64,000 bases of DNA from Anadara kagoshimensis (GCA_021292105.1 CM037870.1:19375424-19439423), one strand, 5' to 3'. Counted from the stretch's first letter, positions 11,283 to 22,967 are shown. Program-made: numbers and translations. The notes: generated from the sequence alone by a model not told the origin.

Positions 11283-12560
11283 CTTTTGATTTTCATTGCA
11301 TTTGTCTCCACCTGTTTTTCTCGGTACATTAAAATTGAAGAGTGCTGACATACTATAAGCAGAAACTCTGGGGGAATCGTTCATAGGAGATGCGCAGGAC
11401 AAAATAACATCACTGTTACGTACACATGACGGATTTCTTACTAAAACGAATTTGTTACCTGAGTTTATGACAAAAGCTGGATTCTGGTATCGTAGACAAT
11501 CTGTGTCATTTTCAGCATCATTTTTTAAGCTCGCCTGTTGAGTATTCCAGCATACCCTTGGTCTTGGTAACATTTTGGGTGGAAAGACATCAAACATGCA
11601 TGATTTACTTTTTAACAGGTTTATTAAGTCATCGTAGAAGGTAACATTCAGTAAATCGTATAAGGAAATCTCACAGAAAAATTTATATTGGAGATCCCAT
11701 CTCATAAAATTCGTCACGCCATGACAGTTAGCGCAATACTCGTTCTTGTAAGCTATACCATCCTCACTGGTAACTGGAACACCATATTCTTTTATTTCTT
11801 TGTTCTCGCACTTATTTCTTATTGCTGTTGTCGTCTGATTTCGTGGACAAAAAGAAACAAGCATATATCCCCGGTCACTGCTTCCCAAATAATCTGGAAT
11901 TATGTTCAGAACACATGATGTGTAATTTAATTTTGACACAGATTTAGCTTCTTCGTTGCTCCTCAGACTGAAAGCGTCCTGGTTGTCATGGCAACAATCA
12001 TTGTAGATTCTGCAATTCAAATCGCAATAACAAACTGGGATGTCTTGATTCTTATTATTGATACATAACCCCTCTTTAAAACAGTCTTTAACATTTCGGC
12101 GTTTTCTGGAAATATTCCCATACATATTATTTGATATCGTTGGTGTTGCAGGTGATTTTCGTTTTGTTTCTTTAGCATGGAATTTGGTTTCATTATCGAT
12201 ACTAGTTGTAATGAATATATTTGGCGAATCGTTTTTGTGATATCTTCTCATTGAAGCATGATCATTTCTATTCATTATGTTGGAAGCCGCCATAAATGAC
12301 AAACGCCAAGTCTTGCCTACTTGTGCTCCCTGTTCTATATTTCCTTGCACGCCAGTATCTTTGTCCAAGCTATTGAGTGCATACTTGTCCTGATCTTGAT
12401 TAACTTTAGCCGGAGCCGAATAATATTCTGGATATGGTTTAAAAATAATCTCACTTGATGCGTTAAAATAACTCTGGTTTAGGTATTTATTTGAGATGCT
12501 AGTTTCCCCAGAGTTATGATATAAAATTAATAACTTTAAAATTAAGTAATGTAATTCCAT
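11283..12560 (-). CDS. Somatomedin-B 7TM receptor, copy A, exon 1 (ectodomain)
   Basis: This is the first coding exon of a class-B-like (adhesion/secretin-type) receptor and has exactly 426 codons. I place the start at 12560 because the in-frame ATG 60 bp upstream is not open in copy B, and because the residues after it (MELHYLILKLLILYH) look like a short signal peptide. Residues 20-150 are Asn/Ser-rich with several N-glycosylation sequons. RKRR at 152-155 is a furin-like site. A somatomedin B domain follows (C160 to C190, with the CYCD and DCC signatures), then a Cys-rich stretch with YCANCHGV at 275-282, a motif I associate with molluscan receptors of this kind. The exon ends in CAAAAG followed by the consensus donor GTAAGT (phase 0), and 7TM exon 2 starts at 6650. 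The ligand is unknown. The exon itself is open, but exon 2 of this copy is frameshifted. Confidence 0.85.
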
Positions 12561-13509
12561 GTTATCTGTCAGCGATTTCTGATTTCCAACAATATGTTTC
12601 CGGGTGTGTTTTCTGTTCAACTAGCGATGAGTGGTATTTAGTTTTTTCAGTAATGGCTTAAATATCATCAACATCTATAGTCATTCGCAGCGATTGGTCG
12701 AATCTCTGTTTTACTCTATACGAGGAACAGCCAATTAAAGATTAGAGCCTGAGCCCGTTATTCAATATCTTTACGTATATGGAAAAATACGATAAATTGA
12801 GATGTATTACTATAATATTTTAAACATTTGTTATCTTATTAACTTGATATAAAGTAATATAAGCATCACACATACACACTTGTTGTGCAGGAAAATAACT
12901 AACATCGCTGACTTTGTTGCTAATCATCTTTATTGCAAATACTGTTTGGCGGACAAACAGAGTAAGAACTACAAAATTACGGGAAATAACAAATAAATCA
13001 TACATAATATCAATATAATAGACAAATTCGACATCAGCTGAAAATGAGTATCAATTAGGCATTTACAATTATCACACATTACATAAATACCCAATATTTA
13101 CAACTGCATAAATAACAGCGCAAAAGTAAACATGAAATATACTGACTGAAAATTAAGTACAAATTAAACAGCGAATAATTCAAATCAACGAATAAACAAG
13201 CGTAAAAGCATATAATAAATAAGAACACATTAAAACATACCCTATGCGCACTTGTAATGTTCTATAATTCAAAGTTTCTGTGTATGAAATCTGTTTGATG
13301 AAAATTCCAACTTCAGCGTTCAGTAACTTTTTTCTAACAAGAAAACCCAGATGAAGAAAACTAAGTCACGAAGTTGGAAAACGAAACATCCCGGAAATAT
13401 GAAAGGATGCGCATAACACTTGTGAAATACACAACTAAAATTAAAAATAAGAAACAACATCAATATATCAAATGTTCAGATTATCGCCATACCTGTTTTA
13501 ATTTTACAA
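12561..13509 (-). promoter_or_regulatory. Upstream region of the receptor gene (copy A)
   Basis: This region would hold the promoter and 5' UTR. Two CCAAT-type boxes lie 130-175 bp upstream of the ATG, one in each orientation (12692-12698 as ATTGGTC, 12731-12735 as CCAAT); both are kept in copy B. No clear TATA box or Inr can be asserted. The rest, up to 13509, is AT-rich without features. Confidence 0.25.
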
Positions 13510-13551
13510 CACTAACAGTCGTTTTGGGATAAAATTTCTTATCTGTAGTAC
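13510..13551 (-). ncRNA. Strongly decayed hammerhead (copy A)
   Basis: On the minus strand, GTACTA, CAGATAA (for CTGATGA), a decayed stem II, AAAACGACTG and TTAGTG align with the family, followed by the tail TTGTAAAATTAAAACAGG. The core is mutated and should be inactive. A same-strand RT 3' UTR fragment ends about 190 bp upstream (13738-13820). Confidence 0.5.
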
Positions 13552-13737
13552 TCAGACCACACTTGTGGAAGTCCAAACATCCTTAAAATACCGAAACGAA
13601 CAAAAACGCATTTCACCAACCCCACCAACATATCAATAAATAGTTTTTAAAAGACAAACATATTTTTAGAATATGAAGAGTCTTATGTCTTCAGTTTTAG
13701 TAACTGTTCATTCACTCCATTTCAGATCGATTTGAAA

Positions 13738-13820
13738 AATCAAAAACAAAACATACTAATCTATGTCCGAATCACAATCCAGTAGCAAAGTAAAAACTTA
13801 GGAACTTACAAGTTAGGTTA
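13738..13820 (-). mobile_element. RT-element 3' end fragment (copy A)
   Basis: Only the last 80 bp of the 3' UTR remain, in minus orientation. A decayed hammerhead (13551-13510) follows on the same strand. Confidence 0.6.
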
Positions 13821-14085
13821 TCCAATGTCTGACTGATTCATAAAATTATGCTTGAAATAAGTGTCTGGCCAAGTATCTTTTTTATTTGACAGTTATATAC
13901 AGTCCTAGAAGAAGCAATTCAAGTACATAGCAGTCAATGTCTAAACCACCATCTCAAAGCAAAGAAAAATTGACAAATTAAGTTAAACGCAAGAGATTTC
14001 ACCAGGGAACATAAAAACTTCTTATTCAACATAGTTATGTGATATCGGTTTTCCTGTTATGGTTATTGGTTCGAAATGTAGGTTT

Positions 14086-14300
14086 TAATAAAAAAACAAA
14101 TATACTTATCCATGTTCGTCACAATTCAGAAGCAAAGTAAAAACTTGTGTTAGAGGAACATGGAACTATGGGACGTCAATTATATCCAGAATAATCCTTG
14201 ACACAGAGACCATCAAACTTATTAACAATACTGTGATGATGGCCATAAAACATTTTGAGGGCCTTGACAAGCCCTGGCTCAACAATTTATTTGCAAGCAG
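14086..14300 (-). mobile_element. RT C-terminus and 3' UTR relic with internal deletion (copy A)
   Basis: The 3' UTR middle (about 110 bp with the GGAGCACC and GCTAGCTA blocks) is missing compared with copy B, so the deletion happened after duplication or between haplotypes. Confidence 0.6.
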
Positions 14301-14553
14301 TCGAAAACTAAGGTTGATGTTCTATTTACTTATGTAGAATTCTCTATAATTATCAGAATAAAATTTAAAATGTGTACTTGTCTCCGATTTTATTACCTCT
14401 ACGTTTGAATAATATGTTACTTTCTTTCAAAATGTACTTACTCCCTCATGCAAAGTATTTCCTTAGCTTAAATTTAGTGAAATATATTTCGATCCTTTTG
14501 GGTAGCTTTTTAACATCTTCAAAATGCTTTTTGGTTTCATAATTTTGGTCCAA

Positions 14554-14597
14554 GCACTACTGATGAGGAATTGTATTCTGAAACGACCGTCTAGTGC
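14554..14597 (+). ncRNA. Type I hammerhead ribozyme, near-intact (copy A)
   Basis: This is the copy A partner of 45449-45492 and has the same layout: GCACTA/TAGTGC stem I, CTGATGA, stem II GGAAT/ATTCT, GAAAC, loop GACC, GTC. The base pair that closes stem II at the core is G-T here and G-C in copy B, which may weaken but need not abolish activity. Predicted cleavage falls between 14591 and 14592. Confidence 0.82.
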
Positions 14598-14955
14598 TGT
14601 AAATATAAAACTGGTATAATATCTTATTAGCCTTGTGAGTAGTTCATTTAAAACCAAACATCCATTTAAAAAGTATTTATTTCCTCAGAGATAAATATAA
14701 AATGTCCAAACATGCTTTTCCATTGACATCTTTGTAATTCAGTTCTAACGTGTTGATTTCAAGATGCCGGGATTTACTTGCAATATTGAACTTGTACTTA
14801 AAAGTTTTTTGTGAAACTTGTCTCTTTGTTCAAGAAATTTGAAGCTTGTTTGACTGCATCAGTAACTCTTGTTTTTATATATTCTTTATGTGTTTCTATT
14901 ATTTTTGAGCTACACAAAAATTATACTCATAATAAATGAATCTGTTTTAATTTTG

Positions 14956-15353
14956 CAGCATTAGACAAACATTATGAGTTGAGTTAAGTAATGGTGTTTA
15001 ACGTCCCAGTCAAGAATATTTCACTTATATCGAGACGTCGTCAGCTATAGGCAAAGGTGCAAAATTTTTGCCTGTGCGTTGCGCTGATGGCATTATACAG
15101 CAGGGTTCTTTAGCGTGCCAAGCCCACCGTGACACAGGACCTTGTTTATTTTAAGTTCCCATCCAAAAGAACCGTGATTTTCATTTCGTAATGCCGAGTG
15201 CTTGGCGAAAGAACAGTCACTACTGACTTTCAAGTCTTGGGTCAGACCCGGCCGGGGATCGAACCCACGATCTTCCACTTACGGAGCGAGCACTCTACCA
15301 ACTGAGCTACCGCAGTGGTTCAAACATTATGAAACAAAATTCCTCATCTGTAG
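14956..15353 (-). ncRNA. Decayed hammerhead split by a SINE (copy A)
   Basis: On the minus strand the 5' part (GCACTA, CAGATGA, GGAAT, 15353 down to about 15321) and the 3' part (TTTGTC, TAATGC, then TGCAAAATTAAAACAG, near 14966-14945) are separated by a 343-bp SINE. The repeated CAAACATTATGA at 14966-14977 and 15321-15332 is the SINE target-site duplication, so the ribozyme was whole before the insertion. The core already carries CAGATGA for CTGATGA. Confidence 0.55.
14978..15320 (-). mobile_element. tRNA-derived SINE inserted in a hammerhead (copy A)
   Basis: It is a full-length 343-bp element. On the minus strand the head reads CTGCGGTAGCTCAGTTGGTA with B box GGTTCGATCCC, and the tail ends in GTTAAACACCATTACTTAAC. 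It is bounded by a 12-bp target-site duplication, CAAACATTATGA. Confidence 0.88.
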
Positions 15354-15392
15354 TGCTCAGACCAAAATTATGGAAATTCAAATATATATAAA

Positions 15393-15683
15393 TACAGTCA
15401 AACCTGTCTACAAAGGCCATCCAATGGAACCAGTAAAAGTGGCCTTTATGGGCAGATGACTTTTATATACAGGTTTAAGTTATATGAATAAAGAGCAATT
15501 GGGATACAAATCTGTCTATAAAGGCCATCCAATGGAACCAGTAAAAATGATCTTTATGGGCAGGTGACTTTTATATACAGGTTTAAGTAATATGAATAAA
15601 GAGCAATTGGGATACGATTCTGTCGGCCTTTATCAAAAGGTCGTTCTTATATAGAGGCGGCTTTTAAGGTAGGTTGGACTGTA
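15393..15683 (+). mobile_element. TACAGTC-ended miniature element with internal duplication (copy A)
   Basis: The ends are TACAGTCAAACCTGTCT and its near complement AGGTTGGACTGTA, and TA is the likely target. About 112 bp of the interior is duplicated here, which makes it longer than its 183-bp relatives. Confidence 0.75.
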
Positions 15684-16057
15684 TGCTGAAATGAGAAGAA
15701 TAGAAGGATCGAAAATGTATTTTATTAAATCCAAATACAGCAATGCTTTGAACAATTAAGTTTAGCTTAGGTTTTTTGGTATTTTGAGGCAAATAATTTT
15801 ATAAACAATATTTATCTGCCAATACAATGCATTGCCGCGATATTGGGTAAACGATATCCGGGGGTTTCCTTAGTCCACGAGCAAAGATATATTTATAATT
15901 ACAATATCTGTCGACTTTAACATTTTTAGTAAAATTTTGATAATTTATGCAATCTTTGATGTATATCTTTGATTTCGAAAATTGAACGTAAATTTCCACC
16001 AGATTTGTTATGGTTTAGGTTCCCATGGTAACCGATATTTGTTTGAAAGTAGTTTTG

Positions 16058-16195
16058 AATGCTTACCCATCCGAAGCACCCGGCCTCACTTCCCTGGTGG
16101 ATGTTCATGAGTCTAACCTGACTTGTCAGTTCCAAAGTTTATACTATGCTTCTGGATTGTGATTCGGACATGAATAAGTATGTTTGTTTTTTTAT
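16058..16195 (+). mobile_element. RT-element 3' UTR relic (copy A)
   Basis: It is a plus-strand 3' UTR from the GAAGCACCCGGCCTCAC block to GTATGTTTGTTTTTTT. Confidence 0.6.
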
Positions 16196-16694
16196 TAAAC
16201 AATGTTTGTTTTTTATTAGTACATAATATATGTGATTTTATTTTATAATATTTTATAATAGCTAAAAAGTTGAAACAATGATCCAACTTTCAAGTAAAAA
16301 TATTATACATTTAGCCTACATACTAGTATATAGCGAGTAAAATGATTTTAGCATTTTACTGAAAAATATGAATTTGCTGCTTTATTCTGATGCAGTCTTT
16401 ACACTTAATTTTAATTTGCTCCTGGATACAGTTCTTTGTCGAACAGAATAAACATTTTAAAATTTATTTTTAAAAATCATGCAATTTATTAACATTTACT
16501 TTGTAAAACACTATGCCATGGTAACAGATATTTGACTTTTACATGCGTATTAGTGACGCATGATATATAAAAGTAAAGGGGTTGGTATTTACCACTTTTA
16601 GTCAAAATGGTGAACAATATGCCTTAAAATTTAGCCTATAAAAATAAAGTGCCTGTTTTGTAAAACGTCAAACAGTGTACTTGTTTAAGTTCAG

Positions 16695-17180
16695 TTTATA
16701 CGCTATTGTAAGTTTTGTTCCCATTACAGCAGTTTTATACAACGGAGAGAGCTGCTTACAAAGCAATTGTTCGCTCAGGAATATTGCAAGCCAAGGTTTC
16801 ATGACCGCTCAGGAATATTGCAAGCCAAGGTTTCATGACCGCTCAGGAATATTGCAAGCCAAGGTTTCATGACCGCTCAGGAATATTGCAAGCCAAGGTT
16901 TAATGACCGCTCAGGAATATTGCAAGCCAAGGTTTCATGACCGCCATCACAGTATTGTTGAAAAGTACCATGTCTTTGTAATTAATATTACCCTGAAATA
17001 TTTGACGTCTAATAGTTGTATCTCAATTTTGATTTTACATGTGGCATGTGTTACAAGCTATACAGGAGAGGCTTACTCTTCGGGTGTATTCGGTTTCATT
17101 TTATTGGTCAAATGTCACACATTTAACTTAATTTGTCAGTTTTTAGATTCTGCTAAGGATATGGACCGGTATTTTTTGTG
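16695..17180 (+). mobile_element. RT relic with internal 34-bp tandem array (copy A)
   Basis: It is a plus-strand C-terminal RT relic in which the stretch for LLTQGYCKPRxxK is amplified into five 34-bp units (16773-16942), followed by the HHSIVEKYHV block and the 3' UTR. Confidence 0.65.
16773..16942 (+). repeat. 34-bp tandem repeat, five units (copy A)
   Basis: Units of GCTCAGGAATATTGC plus AAGCCAAGGTTTCATGACC start at 16773, 16807, 16841, 16875 and 16909. The unit length is not a multiple of three, so the array is not selected for coding. Confidence 0.9.
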
Positions 17181-17719
17181 CAAGATCGTTGTGAAACACT
17201 TAGTTGTGTATCTCCTTACTTGTATTTTGGAGAGTTTTACATGAAATGCAAGGTTTTGTATAATTAAATCTCCTTTTAATAATTTATTTTTTTTTTGACA
17301 TTTAAATCTTTATCACTTTGAGATATTACATTCCTCTTTATATAATTGGCAAAACTTTTCTCTACAAAAAAACTTATATAAATAATATCAGCTATTTGAT
17401 TTCGTGTTCTCAAAAATATTTCATTTTTATTAATACAATTGTTGTTCAATTTGATTTATATATATTGACTTAATATAATACATAACTTTCGATGTAAAAA
17501 GCATTCATGTAGGCATTAAATGAAGCGCTTAAAATGAATTAATCAAGCATTTTGTTTTTTTGCACCTAAAAGTCTTTAAAGAAACAACAATAGAATGTTG
17601 ATTAGAAAAGCAAAACATAATAATACTTAGTAAGAGCTCTAAGTAAACAATCAATAGTTTGGGTGTGTTTTGTCATTATTCAAACATTTTGTTTGATTAA
17701 GTAGCGATAAAGATGATAC

Positions 17720-17903
17720 TAAAACCAAACAAAAACAAATCGGTTCATGTTCAAATCACAAACCCGCTACGAGTGAAATTAAAATTGAAAATGGAAAGAA
17801 CATGGAACTATGGGGCGTCATGTGTATCCAAAACTTGCAGTAACCCTGAGCCATCAATATATTTGTTAGAAGACTGCTTCGTTGTATAAAGTTCCTAGTA
17901 AAT
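17720..17903 (-). mobile_element. Decayed RT relic (copy A)
   Basis: This minus-strand relic is internally deleted. It keeps the 3' UTR end, the ATGGAACTATGGGGCGTC block and the block before KLLANK. Confidence 0.5.
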
Positions 17904-18424
17904 AAACATCGCCATGTGTTTTCTAAAGATAGAACTGCGAGATTCACCATCCAAATGCAACGCGCGATCTGATTGGTCAATGCAGATTAGTAATGTCTTC
18001 ACGATGCCAAGGTGGCAGAGAGCTGAAGAGACATTAGAATACCTTGTATTTCTACCAATATCGATGGATTTTAATTAAAAGTTAAGCATGGATGGGTAGA
18101 ATAATGTTTTAGGAAGTGTTCCATGTTGTCAGCAAGAGCGAGGTAAGGTAATACTTCAAGTTATCGACGCGTGTTTTTGTTTCTGCCGTTTTCGCCAGAA
18201 CTTTCAAGAATTCAATAATGGAAGCTGTCAGACCACAAACCTCCAACAAGTCAAAAATTAAAATGGGGGTTTAGTGGTCTGATTAGTCGGACTATAAAGT
18301 TCCAAATGCGAGAACAAGCTCTATTATTTCGAATTAATTGTGAAACAAATTTACTATTATTATCAATGGCAGGTATATCGCTGCATATATGGAGTCCGTT
18401 ATCAAAATTCCCAGTGTTAGTATA

Positions 18425-18849
18425 CAGGGTAAGTACAGGCCTGGAAAAGTCCTTAAATTTTTAGGTTTGCCCTAAAAAGACCCTAAAAACAAGTCTGACC
18501 CTAAAAAGCCCTTGAATTTATCCTGAAGGACCTAAAAAGCCCTTGAATTTGGCCAGTTGAGTGTCTATATTTTGATATTAAGTGGTTGCAAATAGACTGA
18601 TAAATATAAATTAATAAATTAATAAATAAATTATGTTGTAATGAGCAATTTAAAGGTACCTGGCCCACTCGAAAGCCTAACTTCAACCTCCACTACAAGT
18701 GTCGTTACTATGGACACGTAAGTAATTGTTTTATTGCCTTTGCACCAATATTTTTTTGCTAAAATTGTCCTGCTGATTGGGCCTTAAATTTCAAAATAAG
18801 ACACTAAAAAGTCCTTAAATTTGGAGTCCACATGTCTGTACGAACCCTG
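18425..18849. mobile_element. 425-bp DNA transposon with 5-bp target duplication (copy A only)
   Basis: Terminal inverted repeats begin CAGGGT...GTACAG at the left and CAGGGTTCGTACAG on the reverse strand at the right. GTATA at 18420-18424 and 18850-18854 is the target duplication; copy B shows the empty site with a single GTATA. The interior repeats CCTAAAAAGCCCTTGAATTT. The superfamily is not assigned. Confidence 0.85.
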
Positions 18850-19308
18850 GTATAATACTGCCACTTAAATTCTGATTCTGAATTGTACAAAAGGATTTTC
18901 AAGACATGCATAAGTGTTTTCACTTTTCACTTACAACACTGTTTAACTTGAGGTTAATTGATATCAAATACATTAAGGTAAATTGAAGATTTCATAATTA
19001 GCAACTAAAGGAAAGTTTCCATTGTTCAGCTTTACAAGTCTAGTAGCAGTCTTCCCTCTTGTTATCGTATGCATTTGGGCGCATTTAAGATTTTATAATT
19101 ACCAATTATACATACATATCTTCATCCATGCTTACAACACTTTCAACCTTTTCACTCGAATTCTGTAGAATGCACATGCAAGGGGTGGGGTGTATTGAAA
19201 TTTTGACAATGATCGACTACGATCGAATCTGAGATAAAAGCAATTTGGTTAACATTTGGTGGCAACATACCTGTTTCTCCTGCATATAATAATTTTGTTT
19301 TACATTTA

Positions 19309-19658
19309 ATGCGCTATGATAGATCACAACGGAAGCTTTATACACCAAGCAAGCTTCTAACAAATCAATTGCAACTATATCAGTGCCCCAACAGTATTAT
19401 GGTCGTCATCACAATATTGTTGATATGATGTTTCTGTTTCCAAGATTATCCTGGATATATTTGACGTTCTATAGCCCCATGTTCTTTTCATTTTCAATTT
19501 TGATTTTACAGGTGGTGGATTCAACTAGATAGACAGCAAGTGCATACCCATCCTGAGTACTCGGACCCCCTGACTTGTTGAAGTAAATTTGTCAGTTTTT
19601 ACTTTGCCTTTTGAGACTGTGATTTTAACATGGACCAGTATGTTTGTGTTTGATAATA
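19309..19658 (+). mobile_element. RT C-terminus and 3' UTR relic (copy A)
   Basis: In plus orientation it covers KLLTNQ..., the VVITILL-like shifted block, LDIFDV and the 3' UTR. In copy A the duplication ends before the hammerhead that follows in copy B. Confidence 0.6.
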
Positions 19659-20014
19659 AAAATTGTTTAACTCATAAAATGCATACAGCATTGAAATACA
19701 GTATATTTCCACAGGTAAAAATATACATGTATGTATTTTATTCCGATGTCTTTCGCGTGCCGTTTGTAGTTTTTGTTAACAGGCACCTCTTTCAGTTTTG
19801 CAAACAACAGTCCTTGCCACATTTGGGTGTTTCAGGTTTTTCCGTATTGCGCAATCTATTACAATAGTTATGTAAAATAAATTAAACAACTAAAGTGAAG
19901 AATAAATATGAAATTTATTTTGTCGAGTGAAGGTGAACATCTCGTTAAAAATATGTGAAAATATTGATTTTTCTCACTTCAACCGAGAAAATTCATATCC
20001 ACTATTAAATCTCT

Positions 20015-20020
<6 letters not shown>

Positions 20021-20081
<61 letters not shown>
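20021..20081. repeat. (CT)n microsatellite (copy A)
   Basis: It has about 30 CT units followed by CCGCGCGTGTGTG. The open frame running through it is a by-product of the repeat. Confidence 0.95.
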
Positions 20082-20083
<2 letters not shown>

Positions 20084-20489
20084 CGCGTGTGTGTGGCCTC
20101 GTTTCAAGAACATTACATTTACCAGTAAAAACTTCATTACATTGCTTTACTCCAAGTGATATAAATCAAAAACTTATCCCACAAAGTAAGATCGGTGCAA
20201 AACTGTATACCATTACCTACGATTTTAAAAACTATTCAAATTAAAATTCTTTCCTTTAACGTATATAAAGAAATCAGCTTTTTTCTCATTCCGATATTAA
20301 AATTTGATTAAAGTTCTTCACTAAAATCTGTATAAAACAAATGTTTTCTGATTCTGATATGAAATAAAAAGTTTAATTTAATGAAGTGACATTTTAAAAT
20401 GTTTAATATATCACGTTCACATTTTACTTCATGTAAATGTCTTGTTTCTAGCTCATCCTAAGAGAAAATGGCATATATGAACGATGTTC

Positions 20490-20800
20490 ATCATTAACAC
20501 ATTATGCAACTTCTTCTCTGAAACTACTGGACAGATTTCAATGACACTGTCTTGGTCAGAATAATAAATTTCCCGTTGTAATTTAGATTTTTCGTAGCAT
20601 TGTCATGTGTACCAAACTGTAGGTCAAGGGGATCCAGGCATACAAAGATCTTTACAAATCCTCTCCTGTGAGAAGAAATATGATATACAATATCTTATAT
20701 GGCTTCTCTAGGGTCTGTTTTTTTTCCTTGCTTTATTTAATAATTTGTAAAATGGCTTCAAATTGTTATAACTTGACTATTTGAATGGAAGATAACCTTC
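20490..20800. mobile_element. Fragment related to 54590-54920
   Basis: The reverse complement of 54585-54620 and of about 54890 recurs here (CAAATTGTTATAACTTGAC, GAAACTACTGGACAG). It is a solitary piece of the same mollusc-type element, without the 145-bp array. Confidence 0.55.
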
Positions 20801-21159
20801 CAATTTTGACATTTTCTTGATCATAATATGATATTCAACATTGGGTTAAATGCCAAGGTCAGGACTAGAGGTTTCTGCCTTTGTGTTATTACTACTGTTT
20901 TTGGTCAATGTCTTAATTTTTGTAATTTTGAAGAATTATTTTTTTTCCACGAAAATCCAAAAGCAGAGTTCAGGCTTATGCACTTTAATGAAATAGGTTT
21001 AAATGTGCCATATGTACAAGTGACCTTCAAATTGGCCTACGTTAAAATTCAACGCTCTAGCTATTATAGAAAGTTGACAACAACGTTTATTTCTTATTGT
21101 CACACTCCTTTATAAAAAGTTTACTAATTAATTAGATATGTTATTTAAGAAAGGAATGT

Positions 21160-21690
21160 AATCAAAAACAAACATACTAATTCATGTCCGAATCACAATC
21201 CAGAAACAAAGTAAAATTTTTGGAACTGACAAGTTAGGTTAGACACGCGAACTTCCACCAGGGAAGTGAGGCCGGGTGCTCCGGAAAGGTAAGGACCTCC
21301 TGTTTAGCTATCTACACCCGCCACGTGTGTAATCAAAATTGTGTGAAAAGAACATGGAACTATGAGATGTCAAATATATCCAAGGCAATCCTGGACACAG
21401 AGACATCAAACTTATATTATCAACAATATTGTGATGACGGCCATAAAACTTTTTGAGGGCCTTGATAAGGCTAGGCTTGCAATATCCCTGAGTCAAAAAT
21501 TTATTTGCAAGCAGCTTACTTTGTTGTACAAAGTCTCCGTAGTGGGAACAAACTCTACCATAACGTATTAATTGGGAAACAAATACACCATAAGCAGGAG
21601 AAGCAGGTATATTGTTGCATAAAAAAGAAAAGTTGACAATAGAAAAATTGAAGTCATCACGTTTGTCATAAAGTTTCAAATGTAGCCTTT
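21160..21690 (-). mobile_element. Reverse-transcriptase C-terminus and 3' UTR relic
   Basis: The minus-strand frame 21679-21308 encodes the C-terminal part of the RT: LYDKRDDFNFSIVNF, then PASPAYGVFVSQLIRY, then KLLANKFLTQGY and KKFYGRHHNIVD. It slips out of the ancestral frame after that. Related copies suggest the ancestral protein ended in a short LDIFDV-like tail. The 3' UTR follows down to 21160, with GCTAGCTA-like and GGAGCACCCGGCC blocks and ending TTGTTTTTGATTA. No hammerhead follows it on the minus strand. Confidence 0.75.
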
Positions 21691-22509
21691 CGTGTTAGAA
21701 AAGTTAGAAAAGTGATAATTATGTTGTCGACTTTCTAAAATAGCGAGAATAACGTTGGAGAATTAGGAAACTGATAATAGAAAATTGTCAATGGTAAGAT
21801 ACACTTCTCTTCCACAAGAAATTAATTAAGACGGCTGATATCGGTCATCGTAGTTTTGCGTTTCTTTCACATGTTTGAGGAAACCGGGTCTCCGGGTCTC
21901 CGGGTTAAACAATCGATCTTCGACAAAAAACGTATTTATTTTCTAAAATATTATACCCTGTTAGGATTTAAACATGGGCGTTAGTAAAAGCTCCGGTTAC
22001 CGTGTTGTGTAACTTGTGCGTAATGCAGATTATTTTTGTTAAGACCAAACTCGTTAAAAAAAGCAGTTCCTAATATCATAACATGATATATAAGACCTGT
22101 AGCATGTGATATATAGATATTTTGTATCTGCGATTTAAGATTCTTGAATAATCAGTAGAAAAACAAGAACAAGTACATTATTCATTTTTCTCTAGTTTTT
22201 CTCCTTCCATGTCGACTTTTATGAAATAAGAGTCTCAATTGTTCTTACAAGTCATATATTGTAATATAAAATTACTTGATAAATGGTATTGCATATCACT
22301 TTCCACATATTATGCAATTTTATGTTTGTTTTTTTACTTATCCTATATACGACACCAAAAATCAACTATTTCGGATTGAAATTAATTGTTTATGTTTTAG
22401 CTTAATTATTGAACTGCTTCAAATGGTTTTGTTCAAATCTTATAGACATAAAACTTATAAGTACATGAATCCTTCAAATCCAATTCAAAATTTTAAGTGA
22501 AGGAAAGTA

Positions 22510-22880
22510 TTTTTATGACTGAAACACATTTATCAAACTTATCAACTTATCAACAAAACTGTGATGACGGCCATATTTTTTTAATTGCACGTATGTTCCA
22601 TAGTATGTACACCTACTTTAATTACAATATTGTTGATAAGTATCATGTCTCTGAATCCAAAATTATCTTGGATATGTTTGACATTCCACAGTTTATTGTT
22701 CTTTTAACTTCTAATTAAAAGATTGCACGCGTGACGGATGTAGCTAGCTTAAGAGGAGGTGCTTATACCGCCGTAGAACCCGATCTCACTTTTACGTTAT
22801 TTACTTCATATGCCAGTTTCAAGTGTTTACTTTAATTTGGGATTGTTGTCTCGACATGAATTGATCTGTTTTTATACTCT
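22510..22880 (+). mobile_element. Rearranged RT relic
   Basis: 22510-22585 matches the family in minus orientation (AAACTTATCAACAAAACTGTG block). 22600-22880 matches it in plus orientation (NYNIVDKYHVSESKIILDMF, then a decayed 3' UTR). The two pieces form an inverted pair. Confidence 0.55.
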
Positions 22881-22967
22881 CGTAAATGTTGAGTGAATGA
22901 GTATCCCTTCGAGAGAATTTTTGTGTTTGAGCGCATGTTCTATATTATGTGAACCCCCTGTCATTTA

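Larger units (their letters stand above)
1..20123. repeat. Segmental duplication, copy A (left edge outside window)
   Basis: This segment repeats in the same orientation at 30803-51028. Base 1 corresponds to 30803, and the offset drifts between about 30.72 and 30.95 kb because of small indels and private insertions. The receptor gene, SINEs, RT relics, hammerhead motifs and the (CT)n tract occur in the same order in both. Similarity stops abruptly at 20123, just after a shared ACATTACATTTAC and about 40 bp beyond the (CT)n tract. Because copy A begins at or before base 1, the left breakpoint is not visible. Tandem paralogues and two haplotypes assembled head to tail are both possible. Confidence 0.95.

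Noticed and set aside
11688-11918. Plus-strand frame inside receptor exon 1 (also 42412-42642)
   Set aside because: It is the antisense shadow of the conserved ectodomain exon.
14800-14835. GTGAAACTTGTC near 14810 (GTGAAACGTGTC near 45722) as a second hammerhead half after 14554
   Set aside because: No CTGATGA or stem II lies upstream, the stem III loop is absent, and the family tail does not follow.
19927-20244. Frames through the (CT)n tract (also 50853-51081 and 50860-51198)
   Set aside because: Dinucleotide repeats are open in several frames; Ser-Leu and Arg-Glu runs are artefacts of the repeat.
20828-21115. 95-codon plus-strand frame
   Set aside because: It follows a piece of a mollusc-type repeat and shows no domain, splice signal or second copy to compare.
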